Shown here one piece after another: positions 42,613-54,322 of a stretch of DNA of 64,000 nucleotides. The notes under the pieces were generated by a model, which worked only from the letters and a program-made list of their open reading frames with translations, was not told the DNA's origin and searched no databases. How positions within the stretch are numbered: the stretch's first letter is position 1; every line of letters starts with the position of its first letter. The DNA comes from Strongylocentrotus droebachiensis. Its lineage: Eukaryota; Echinodermata; Echinoidea; Camarodonta; Strongylocentrotidae. A program made the translations under genes and the position numbers. The DNA is taken from positions 186,001 through 250,000 of the forward strand of contig JAVYIG010001816.1 in assembly GCA_035222895.1 (NCBI GenBank). Reading direction: 5' to 3'.

Positions 42613-43866
42613 TCATTTTTTCTTCGGTGGTTTTTTCGTCGACTTTTGCTTCCTCTTTTTACTCTTATCTGTATCATCTTTCACTCGGCGTGTTGGCAAC
42701 TCGGGTGATTCCAAAGATATTTCGGAGGCTTCTTCTTCGCTGCCGTCATCGACATCGCATGAAGAGACATTGCTTGAAGCATCTGTACGTGAGGGCGAAA
42801 CGTAGGAATCAGGATTGCTAGAGAGAGGAGCAAACTTGTTAGCGGAAGAGGATGACACATTATCCGGTTTGTTTACTTCGACTCTCTCAACGGCTCCATG
42901 GGATGTCTCTCTACTATCTCCGTGCAGAAATTGCGTAATCTTTGACTGAGCGCGCGTCTGGTAGTCATGGTGCGATGGGTAGTTGTGAGACGATTCAATT
43001 GTCGCTTGTTGTCTTCCAGATGCGACGAGTTTCTCGATGCTGGCTAGAACGTGTGGGGCAGTTGCGGCTTCGGCTGCTGGTATAGCTGGGGTGTCAGGTT
43101 TACTAGTAGGATCTTGCATATGTAACGGAGCTGTTGGGGTATCATCTCTGGTACAGTCTTGCTGGATGTGTCCTGGTTGATTGCAACGGCGACACACTAC
43201 AGGGCCACTGCACTGGGAGCGATGATGACCTTCGCTCAGACATCTCGAGCATACAACTTTAGGTCTCGTAGTTGACGGGAGTTGGCCATAGTGGAAGATC
43301 TTGCCTTTAAAAAGGCCAAAGTTCATGATTCGGGGGAGGGGGGTTGATGGTTGCTGAATATACACAACTCTGTCGCCTGTTAGACAATCTGTCAAACGCC
43401 CATCCACGCGGAGGCGTTGGTAGCTAACAGTCCCCAAAACTTTGTACTTTAGTCTCTCGAGTTCATCAATGATCAGGGAGTCATGGGCAGATAGTGGTAT
43501 GTCCCTAATCAGAAGGCGAAGACTATTTTCATTTTCATCTCTAAGAAATGGGTTTTTGTCATACACTGCAATGTTTACATTCCGTACATTCAGTCCATTC
43601 GTAATGATCTTGATTCTCTTGTCCTGATTTTCTACATACAGTCTCCACAGACCTCCGATTTTCTGAATTCCTTTGATATCACAGCTAGGCACACTTTTAC
43701 AGAGACATTTGAAAATCTCTTCATTTGTAATCACTTTATCATCAATCGTTGGGATGTCTTTATGTTTAACAAACACTGGCTTACCTCCAAAGTGCGTAAC
43801 TGTTGGGAGTTCATGTCCAGCTTTCCCAGCGTATGACGTACTGTGTGCAATTGCCGCCATATTCAA
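42613..43866 (-). CDS. LINE ORF1: nucleic-acid-binding protein with zinc knuckles
   Basis: 417 residues. Two CX2CX4HX4C knuckles, CSRCLSEGHHRSQC and CRRCNQPGHIQQDC, lie near residues 210-245. They are preceded by a region with an RRM-like look (RLLIRDIPLSAHDSLIIDEL), and followed by a Ser/Thr/Pro-rich stretch and a very basic tail ending in KKRKQKSTKKPPKKK. ORF1 proteins coat element RNA. ORF1 ends 64 bp before the ORF2 start. The first Met at 43866 lies about 220 bp inside the 5' boundary. Confidence 0.9.
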   Translation of the reverse strand: MNMAAIAHSTSYAGKAGHELPTVTHFGGKPVFVKHKDIPTIDDKVITNEEIFKCLCKSVPSCDIKGIQKIGGLWRLYVENQDKRIKIITNGLNVRNVNIAVYDKNPFLRDENENSLRLLIRDIPLSAHDSLIIDELERLKYKVLGTVSYQRLRVDGRLTDCLTGDRVVYIQQPSTPLPRIMNFGLFKGKIFHYGQLPSTTRPKVVCSRCLSEGHHRSQCSGPVVCRRCNQPGHIQQDCTRDDTPTAPLHMQDPTSKPDTPAIPAAEAATAPHVLASIEKLVASGRQQATIESSHNYPSHHDYQTRAQSKITQFLHGDSRETSHGAVERVEVNKPDNVSSSSANKFAPLSSNPDSYVSPSRTDASSNVSSCDVDDGSEEEASEISLESPELPTRRVKDDTDKSKKRKQKSTKKPPKKK

Positions 43867-44101
43867 AATCCAAAAATGGGCGGGGCAGTTGACAAATACA
43901 AAATCCAGTTGAATTCAAGTTCAGAATTACCATCCGAGTCCAGGATATAGGTTGATAGATCGTATAGATGTTCAAAGCGTCTTTCAATACAATATTTCAA
44001 GTAAAAAGGTTTCCAAATTTCGGAAAACAAGGGATTTTCAGCTCTCTGGAAAAGGTCGTAACCATTTCAAGTGAAGTTGAATAGCGCCCTTGTTTGGTGT
44101 T

Positions 44102-44604
44102 AGTTTTTATTTTGTGTAGAATAACTTTTGTTGATCAAACCACTTCAAATTTTTCTTTGCTGAATTTGTCATTGTTGTTGTCTTGAATAATTTGAATTTT
44201 TTTTAAATTCAATACATAAATAAAAAAAATAAAATAAAAAAAATGCATTTACAATTAACCTCCAAATAATACCTTCTTGAGAGAAAGAGAGAGAGAGAGA
44301 GAGAGAGATGGGTGTAGGGGTCCTTGACTTCGTCTGGCATGACTGATTTTGTTATGTAATGAAGAGTACCGAAGCTGTGACGTCATAATAATCTATTTTT
44401 AGAATTTCTCAATTTGCCCTTTCGGAAAATGAAGTTCAAATTTGGTCAAGTCAAGTGTGACGTCATTCATATATGACGCAATCGAATGTTCAGTAAACAA
44501 ACAAACAACTGAATAGAGCACTTTTCCCCCTAGCCTGCGGGTCTTTTTTTTTATCACGTGCTAGCTGATTCTGCTCGTATATGTAGGCGAAGTGTAAGCT
44601 CCTG
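44102..44604. other. Intergenic with GA microsatellite
   Basis: (ga)n at 44281-44308; otherwise nothing recognised. Confidence 0.5.
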
Positions 44605-46165
44605 TTATACCCTTTTCACATCTATTTTTCTTAACCCCGGACTATCCTTAACCCCATACTATCCTTAACCCCATACTATTTTTTTTGCTGTTCACATCTA
44701 TTTTCTTAACCCCGGACTATGTGCTTAGCCGGGGTTAAGAAATTTCACGCGATTCACACTACGTTCGCCTTAGCCCCGGACTATTCGATAGCTCATGAAT
44801 ATTAATGCTTTTGCTACCGCGCATGCGCCTTTCGACTAAATGAAGGGGAAAAACCCGCGCGCTAAATTCAATATAAATATAAATTCAATTCCGATCGATC
44901 GGAATTGGAAGTAGTTCTAGGCCTACGTAGTAAACGATCTCGATCTCGACGCATACTAGTAATCATGGCTCCGAATGAAATGTTGAGTGCGATCGTTCTG
45001 CTCTTGAACATCTATTTCATGAAGAGGCGAGTTCGGGAGAATTCTAGAAGGAATGCCCTAGCAAGGAGAAGAGCCTGGCGTCACAGGCAATTCGAAAGAG
45101 CTTTGACTGAGGAACTAACGTCGATCGTTGGCATTCTTTCGATGATGGAATCCTCTCGGTGCATGATGATCGACAACGTTTTGAAGCCGTCATTCCGGTG
45201 TAAATACAATTAAAATCAGGAGACAATCAATGCAACAATTGAACTATAATCAATATCGGTCAACGAACTCTTTGCTTGTGGTAAAAAGACCAACAATATA
45301 CAGTACGGTACGTAATAATTTTAGCTCGCTCGTGTTGTGTTATCCAGCCTTGCGCAAAGCGTTTTCCCTTTATTATTTTACCGATACAAATCAATTACCC
45401 ATTTTTCATCCAATTCACTTGATAAATTTACCTACGTAAATATGACTGATAATGATAAATGCAATAAAAAATTATGAGCTACATGTTCTTTCACTATTTT
45501 TTTAAATCAATTTTATAATAAAGATTTTTTCATAATGACCTCTGCCTCGTAGAAGACTAAACGTCAATACAGAGAGCATGCATGCGTAACGTGAACTGCA
45601 TGCATAGCGCGCGATAAATGCAAATTCACGACCACACGACCACGCTGTCTGTGATTGGCTGTTGCTTAGCCCCGCTTCTCCTTAGCCCGGTTCGGATTCA
45701 CACTACGCAGCTTAGCACCACAATTGCCCGGCTAACCCCGCAATTGCCCGGCTAACCCTGCTATTTTGCAGGGCCAGATAGTCCCGTACTATTTGTGGGG
45801 TTAGCCCACTTTGGCAAAACGTAATGTGAACAGAAAGCCGGCTAAAATTACCCCGGGTAATTGGTGGGGCTAAGGAAGGAATTGGTGGGGCTAAGAGCCC
45901 CCTTAGCCCCACCTATTTCCCGGGGTTAAGCAATATTTGGTAGATGTGAAAAGGGTATAACCCTGCTATTTTGCAGGGCCAGATAGTCCCGTACTATTTG
46001 TGGGGTTAGCCCACTTTGGCAAAACGTAATGTGAACAGAAAGCCGGCTAAAATTACCCCGGGTAATTGGTGGGGCTAAGGAAGGAATTGTTGGGGCTAAG
46101 AGCCCCCTTAGCCCCACCTATTTCCCGGGGTTAAGCAATATTTGGTAGATGTGAAAAGGGTATAA
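44605..46165. mobile_element. TIR element (TTATACCCTTTTCACATCT) with duplicated right end
   Basis: ttatacccttttcacatct at the left pairs with agatgtgaaaagggtataa at the right. Both ends carry several ttaaccccgg and ggggttaagc words. The right terminal 205 bp occur twice in tandem (45761-45960 and 45966-46165 aligned), so the element ends twice. The ends suggest a 2-3 bp TA/TTA target site as in Harbinger- or mariner-like families, undecided. Confidence 0.75.
44965..45213 (+). pseudogene. Short basic open frame inside the TIR element
   Basis: 82 codons from the ATG at 44965 (MAPNEMLSAIVLLLNIYFM then KRRVRENSRRNALARRRAWR). A hydrophobic start followed by an Arg-rich stretch recalls the N terminus of some Harbinger-type transposases, but the catalytic part is missing and the match is weak. 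Confidence 0.3.
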
Positions 46166-48741
46166 GAATGTCTTGTATCTTCATTTAAGACGAAGGGATG
46201 CTTTCAATGGTCTTGAAAGGGAAAACTCTTTGACGACAGGCGCAGCTTACTGACGACTAATGTCAGCTACCCCCCCCCCCTTTTTTTTAAACCACACAAC
46301 CGTCACTGCCTCCCCCAAGTTCCCCCGATAGACATCAGCTTGGACCCAACCCAAAATGTGCATCCTCAGGACCCTATATTCATTTTCTTTAAATTTCCTG
46401 CCTGACTTGGGATGGCGCCTTCCAACAAACTCTCAAATAGGTTGCAATATAGTGAAAACTGGATCCGCGCCTGACCCCCCCCCCCAGCACCCAACACAAC
46501 TTCATATTCTCATTACGGAGCTTGAGACTAAACAGAGAGAGAGAGAGAGAGAGAAATAAGAGAGGCAAAAAGAGAGAGTTTATGATTTTTATTAGACTGA
46601 GCAATACGAAAACAATATTGGTTATTCGTCTGGGTACTGCGCTAAAGATATTGAATACACTGATTTATTGACACAGTCATCTTGAATTTAGAAATAGATC
46701 TGCAACATAAATGCAAAATAGTATAGTGTAAAATAGGGAGATATAAAATATAAAATTCATTCACTTGTAAAATCGTCATGATAAAAGAAATGAAAAGAAG
46801 AAGAAGAAAAGAAGAAAAAGATGAAGGAACGAAGTAATAAAGGAATCGTTCACATACATTCATTACAAACACATTTTGAAAAGAATGATATTGCAAATTG
46901 TCCAAAAAAAAACACACTAGAGATGATAATCAGGGTACATAGACCACTGTATTTTATAGTTGAGTTCTGTTTTCAGACCGCAAATGCCTTCAAAGTGCAT
47001 GGTTATTGCACGTATTCTTATCTATGACATTTATAGTGCCCTTTTAGAACCTAAAATGACTATGAAGGTAATTTTAGACCCCAAAATGTCTAAAATTTAG
47101 CCAATACGATCATACCAATTCAGCTCCACTTTAAAAAAACACGGTGACCGTTAATTAATTATTTAATTAAAAATAACAATACATGAGCCGTCTAATTTTT
47201 GGTAATATAAGCAACACGAAAATGCCAACAAAAAAGCCAACATCGGCATTGGCTGAAATACGACGTAAAAGGCGTTATTTCGTTTTTTTCTACGGTTTTT
47301 TCAAATTTTTCAAAATATCTAATATTTGTGGTGGTACACAGGTATTAGAAATCGTTATATTTCAGCCGTCTCTGAACCGATTTTGATCAAACAAAGATGA
47401 CTTTGCCATTTAAATATTACGTTCTTTCAAATTTGACACTCGTTTTTCATTATCTCACAACAAAATTATTTTGTGTAGCGCTCTCTGCAACAGAACTCAA
47501 CTATCCCTTTGAAAAAATCAAGAAAAACATAAATAGAACAAACATCATAAGTCATAAAACATAATTCATAGAAGAAATTTTCAATGGAGATGATTAATTG
47601 CCTAATTTGAGATCGATAAACTATATTGTATAAACCTTTTTCTGGGATAGTAAAATAATAAAATAAAAGTTTATTATTGATATGTCTATCAAACCAGCCG
47701 CAAACCAGTAACATAATTCAGTATACAATTACAAATTCAGTAAGGACACCGTTCCTCACCAGTGTAACATGATGTTGATAACTTTCTGATTAATACGATA
47801 AAATAAATACAATATCCTCGTCAGTAATGCATTAAATGATTTCTATTTACAGAGTGTATATAACAAAAAGATTATACATATTCAAACAACGGACAGATCT
47901 TTGAAAAGGGCAAGCTAAGTGAACACTTTAAAGTATTATGTTAAAAAGATCTTGAAACACCTGTTCCGAAAAATAAACTAAATGCCGAGAGTATTCTATG
48001 TCATCTCATGACTGAATTCTCACTTTTATTTCTAATGATATTCCAACGTATCTCTCCTGTGTAAATCACACCATTAGTTTATGATGCGTTTACAATACAC
48101 CTGCAAATATGCAGTATTCATATCCACCCTCGTTTTGATGGGCTTCATGCATAGTTCTCATAATGTAGCATGGCACGAAGCTTATCATATGGAACGAATA
48201 ACATTATTCATCTTCAGTATGAAATGTATTGGTATGTCCATTAGTGACACCACACATGATTATTTAGTTAATCTATACAGTCACTTAGTATGTTATTTAT
48301 AATATCTTTCTTCCTCTAGAGTCTAGACTGTCATATTTGTGTCTCGTCTCCCCCCCCCCCCCCCCGCTCACCCCCCTCTCTCTCTATCTCTCATTTTTTT
48401 TTCTCTCTCCCCCTCTCTCTCTCTCCCTTTCACTCATTCATATTATTGTAGAACTATGATATAGTATTGCCATTTTTACTTTGTAAACTCCATGTAATTT
48501 AGCCCTTGGGCTGTCATGTGGATTTAAAAAAGAAAAAAAAGACACCTTTTCCAAAACTATCAATTCCAACCCGAGCTTACTTCGAGCTCATTTCGAGCTC
48601 ATCCCGATTCCAAGTGCATCCCGATATCCTTCCAGTCTCATTCCAAGATTATCCCGAGCTCACTCCGAGGTCAGTCATCCCGATCTCATCCCGAGCTTTC
48701 CCGAGTTTGTTATTCAACTGTAGAGCTCAACTTTTCATTCA
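46166..48741. other. Region between the TIR element and the UST stop codon
   Basis: It holds a fragment of G-tract MITE end (ggatccgcgcctg near 46463), (ga)n at about 46538-46555, a C run at 48347-48366 and CT-rich DNA to 48430. It may include the UST 3' UTR. No gene or clear polyadenylation signal was fixed. Confidence 0.45.
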
Positions 48742-48914
48742 TCACACAATCCCGAGCCTTTTCTTCTGTTCATGGAACTTCTCTTTGACCAATTCGTAAA
48801 AGCTGTATTCCAGTTTCATATGTTCCTTCATGATTCTTGATACTTCTGGGGAAGGTTTGATTTTGTGCTTGGTTACTGTTGTAGTAAGGTTCTTCTTCAA
48901 ATTGTCTCCGATAG
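48742..48914 (-). CDS. UST: UST exon 8 (terminal)
   Basis: Residues 424-480: IGDNLKKNLTTTVTKHKIKP, then EYSFYELVKEKFHEQKKRLG and the end IV, stop TGA at 48742-48744. Acceptor tttcag|ctatcg. It corresponds to the conserved C-terminal helix region of the family. Confidence 0.9.
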
Positions 48915-51900
48915 CTGAAACGAAAAGCAAGATACGAATAAATATTACAGTAAAAGGAAGAACATTTAGTTTATCAAAGTTAGGACGTTCCTCGGTACTT
49001 TTTGTGCGGACCTGAGCTGCGCAGAGCCAGCTGGGGATGTACTATCCAACATGCACAGCTCCTGGTATTGTCCAAGGTATACAAATAATGACTGCTTTTG
49101 TGGGCACGGTTAAAAATATTACCCAATACGAATTTGAGGGTACAGTGCAGTCTCGAGAGAACCGAGGAGCTATAGTTTTAACCGTGAACCGAAAAATAAT
49201 CAGTATTTGTTGTTATGTATATGGTATCCCAAGTGTCTATTCTAAAAAAAAGAGAGATATCTTAACAACATAAATTATACCTGAAAAAAATGAATTAATT
49301 TGTAGAGTCTAGGGAAACTTACGCGTCTAAGATCATTACGCGCCCACTCTTACCTTGCGTTGTACGCGCAAGTAGGACTTTGCCCGGTCAATATTTGTCG
49401 CAGTCATTGGCGACTTTTTTGCCTGCAGTTTTGACCGATGCAGAGGCCTAGAATTTTCATAAGAGGTATATATCATATGTTATACATGATTTGCTGACCC
49501 AGCGCAGCTAAGGTGCATGCGCATGAAGATGACTGTGGAAATGTCTTTATATATTATCAGGAATACAATCTATCGTGTAGTCATCAACATTATTATAATT
49601 AAGCTACCCTGGATTTTTGTGGAAATTATGGAAAAATGTCTTACATAATGATTGGTAAATCTCCAGTGCACCTTTGAAGAAAGATGGTAGGACTCTCTCA
49701 AACAACCGGAAGGTATCCTCCAGCTCTTCCAGGATACCCGTGACGATGTAGTACTTGTTGAGGTTCTCTACAGCTTTCTGGAACGCCCAAGGTCTGTCTT
49801 TTCTGAAAGAGGCAACCAAGAGATAAACTTATGATGATACTGATCAAGGTACTGTGATACTGTGGGCATTTACATAGACATATTCTCGACAGTGCATAAT
49901 GGTGTCATAGTTTGCGCAAACACACATACGTGTACAATCTTGCACGCAGCGAAACACGTGGCACTATAAGGCCATTAGGAAATCAACTTTGAACTTGCTG
50001 CGAGACATCGGACAGCGTTAATTCATCAGATACTGAATTTCATTGATCATGACATTTCGAAGTTGGTGGATTTCATACGAATAATGTAAGACCTATGTGG
50101 GTGAGCATGACTATAAATCATGATATTATTTTTATATAATAAACCGAGCACATATATTTAATTTAATTTGTGTAAAGGCTTCACCATCTATGAGGAATGA
50201 ACTATTATGGTCAACTTACGTGCAATTCAAGTCTTGCCCGCAAAAGTAGGGGATGATGTAGAACGCTTTGGGTCCTAAACACTCTTCGCTTCCAGACAAA
50301 ACACACTCGTCAAACGTCTGAAAAATAAGGAAACATTCGAAAGATTTGAGAGCGTTGAACACTGTACATTATTAATTGATGTGAGCTTTTTAATATAATT
50401 TGTGCACTTAGCTAATACAGCATATTGGTATTCATACTCTCATTCACCCTCCATAACGCAATTTCCAATGACTTCCACACACGGTATTGTGTTGAAAGTT
50501 TTGTTGTTGATGTTTTTTATTTTTATGCCTCCGCTACAAAGTAGCCGGAGGCATTATGTTTTCTGGTTGTCCGTCCGTCCGTCCGTCCGTCCGTACGTAC
50601 GTCCGTACGTACGTCCGTACGTCCCGTTCTCGTGATCGCGTTATCTCAAGAACCGATCAATGGATTCCTGCCAAACTTGGGTCATGTATGTATCTAACAA
50701 AGCCAATGAACTGATTAGATTTTTAGGTCACAAGGTCGAGGGTCAAAGGTCACAGGGCTCATTATGTATACAAAAATAGCTCGTGATCGCGTTATCTCAA
50801 GAACCGGTAGATGGATTCCTGCCAAACTTGGATCATGTATGTATCTAACAGAGCCAATGAACTGATTAGATTTTGGGGTCACGAGGTCAAAGGTCAAAGG
50901 TCACAGGGCTCATTATGTATACAAAAATAGCTCGTGATCGCGTTATCTCAAGAACCGATCAATGGATTCCTGCCAAACTTGGGTCATGTATGTATCTAAC
51001 AAAGCCAATGAACTGATTAGATTTTGGGGTCACGAGGTCAAAGGTCAAAGGTCACAGGGCTCATTATGTATACAAAAATAGCTCGTGATCGCGTTATCTC
51101 AAGAACCGATCAATGGATTCCTGCCAAACTTGGGTCATGTATGTATCTAACAAAGCCAATGAACTGATTAGATTTTTAGGTCACAAGGTCGAGGGTCAAA
51201 GGTCACAGGGCTCATTATGTATACAAAAATAGCTCGTGATCGCGTTATCTCAAGAACCGGTAGATGGATTCCTGCCAAACTTGGGTCATATATGTATCTA
51301 ACAGAGCCAATGAACTGATTAGATTTTTGGGTCACGAGGTCGAAGGTCAAAGGTCACAGGGCTCATTATGTATACAAAAATGGCTCGTGATCGCGTTATC
51401 TCAAGAACCGATCGATGGATTCCTGCCAAACTTGGATCATGTATGTATCTTGCAGAGCCAACTAACTGATTAAATTTTGGGGTCATGAGGTCAAGGTCAA
51501 AGGTCACAGGGCTCATTATGTATACAAAATAGTTTGTGATCGCGTTATCTCAAGAACCGATCGATGGATTCCTGCCAAACTTGGGTCATGTATGTATCTT
51601 GCAGAGCCAATTAACTGATTAAATTTTGGGGTCACGAGGGCAAAGGTCACAGGGCTCAGTAATCAGTATGTTTGACTATAAATAGCTTGTGAATGCATTA
51701 TCATTAAAAGCGACAGATTGATTACAATCAAACTTGAATTTTAAAAATTGCTTCCGTTTTGGTTTGTAAAATTGCTCTATGGCGGAGGCATCATTTTTGA
51801 CTGCGCGCAGTCAAAATTCCATCTAATTTGTATTGGCTTGGTTTTTTGTTTTTTTGAAATGTTTTAAAGCAAAAACTTTGTGTTGTCGATGTGTTAGGCA

Positions 51901-54278
51901 TTTAATATATTTCACCCTTCGGACGGTCTCTGATGTGGAATATGTGGATGAAAAAACTACCCGCCCAATGAATGGTGAAACGGGGGTGGGGGGGGGGGGG
52001 GCGGCAGAAAATGATATGAGAGAAAAGGAGGGAGAGAGAGAGAGGGGGAGAAGAACGTGTAAAGATTATACGACCCCTTGCAACAACGCCCCCATCCATA
52101 GTCTCGTAAATAGCATTTCGTCGTCCATCTAATGTAGCTTATAATAAAGTTGATGACTACATGATTGATTGTATTCCTGATAATAAAGACGTTTCCTCAG
52201 TAATCTTCATGCGCATGCACCTTAGCTGCGCAGGGTCAGCAAATCATGTATACAATATGATATATACCTCTTATGAAAATTCTAGGCCTCTGCATTGGTC
52301 AAAACTGCAGGCAAAATATTCGCTAATGACTGCTGGCCGACAAATATTGACCGCACCCGCCACTAAATTGTATCCAAGCTAATATCTGTCTCAAGCATTT
52401 TGAATAAAACTGTATTAAAGGGAATGTCACCTGATATTGATCTTTTCCTTTGATATGTCCTGTGCTACGTTCATCACCAAACCTGCTGTAGTAGTATTGG
52501 GACACCATCCGATCCAATGGATCTCGAATGATGTTGATATACAGTGGTTGCGGCATTTGGTGTCTAAAAGAATGGATACAAATAAATATCTGTAAATTAA
52601 AAAATGTAGTCAGGGAAAAGTGTTGAATGAATAAGAAAAACCTATGTTTAATGGCATGCATTGCAATAAAAAGCGACAAGAAAACAAAAGTCATAATAAT
52701 GTGTTTCCGAAAGTGTCAGAGTTATAAACTGTTTATCTAAAGGAAAACAATCAGAACAATGAATCATTGATGCAAATTTTAAACACACAAATATAAAAAA
52801 AATGATGTGTTGATTGTCATCTGTTGGAAAGATTTTAAAACCTGAGAAAAATGGTCACCGAAGGAGATGTATTGATCAGAAAATTGTCCCTTTTCCTAGG
52901 TATGCCTTAACACGACTTGCTCGAGGCAATATTTCAGCTTATTGAGGACAATGATTATGTTGACAGTTATCATCAGTTGCGGAGCTAATTGTTAATAGTA
53001 TAATATTTAAAAAAGGGCGGACGGGGGGATATATCTTCGACTGCCCTGCGTATCATGAATGCATTGTAATTACATTTGATTGCAAAGGATAAAGCATTAT
53101 TACTGAATAAAGGCGATGAAGATAATATGAAGATAATAACAAGAAGTGAGGATGTAAAAGAAAGAGAACAAAATCGTTTACCTCTGTAAAATTCAAATCT
53201 AGTATTTACCTTGTATAGTCGATAAAATGGATGTGCCTCTGGAACATATTTGGCCTCTTGAGACTGCTTGTAACTTTCACCAAGTGTTCCTATGATTCAT
53301 AAACAAGACACTGTGTATTTAATGAAGTATGTTAATGTTTGTTTATGTTTTTGTTTAACATCTTTTGTATGTATTTCTATTTTGAATTATTTTTTATAGT
53401 TACATGAATTTGATAATTTCATATTTGTTATAACTGAACTGGCTACTCTGATTATAGTTGAGAAATAAATAAATAACAAAAAGAATTCTGAATGTTTATC
53501 CCATTCGATGACTGAGTACCCCACCCCCTCCCTCACATCCTCGTGTCGAAGACTATACTACCCTACTACGACAACAGTACATACAAGCTTGAATTTGAAT
53601 AGAAATGAATTAGGATCAAAATGGTAATAAATTTCTGTTCATATTTATTTATTTTTTAAATATATGGGGTTATTGAGTCCTTTGAACAAGAGCTGGGTTT
53701 CAAAAGGGTGCACCACTAAAAAAACACAGTGAAAAACAGTCACAAATCAATATCTTTCTACAAACAAGAGAGATCAAAGGGGAAAACAAACACACAAACA
53801 AACGAAAAATGAAACGATACTAGTACAGTGTACATAAAACTGCTTTACAAATTAAATTTGATAATGAAAATTAAAGATGGATTTTCGAGATATTATAAAC
53901 TATCGGCTAAAACTCGTGTAATGTCATACGACCGGTCGGACGGAACCGACAGGCTGGATCCAAAAGGTATTCTCTCTTACCGTTGTTATACAGGGTGGCT
54001 CAATACAACGGACTAGCCTATTTCCAATAAAGCGAGGTAAATTCCACTGGTACCAGACACAAAATGCCCCCCCCCCCTAATACAAAAATACCTTTGCCAA
54101 ATTGTTCAATCTTTGTATCATTTTTATTTCATATGAAAAGGTTCTCCTTCCGCCGGTAGGAGTTAAATTTGATCCAATAATATTGCAAATATGGTCGTCC
54201 GTTTCTTTTTTTTTCGGGCCACCCTGTATAACAAACCTTGTTATGGAAGATTTTACTATCTTAGTCTAGGTGGGGTTA

Positions 54279-54322
<44 letters not shown>

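Larger units (their letters stand above)
38644..44089 (-). mobile_element. Full-length L1/Tx1-like LINE with target duplication
   Basis: The minus-strand element has a 5' UTR, ORF1 (43866-42613), a 64-bp gap, ORF2 (42548-38760), a short 3' UTR with aataaa near 38672, and a poly(A) tail seen as a T run at 38642-38656. An exact 12-bp duplication, ttgtttggtgtt, is at 38632-38643 and 44090-44101. Both ORFs are open over their whole length. It lies between the tail-to-tail HAO and UST genes. Confidence 0.9.

Noticed and set aside
50715-51516. Recurring 60-70 codon minus-strand frames that look alike
   Set aside because: They come from the 151-bp non-coding tandem units; the period is not a multiple of three.
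50631-51690. Regular repeats considered as a CRISPR-like array
   Set aside because: Units are contiguous without unique spacers and the genome is animal.
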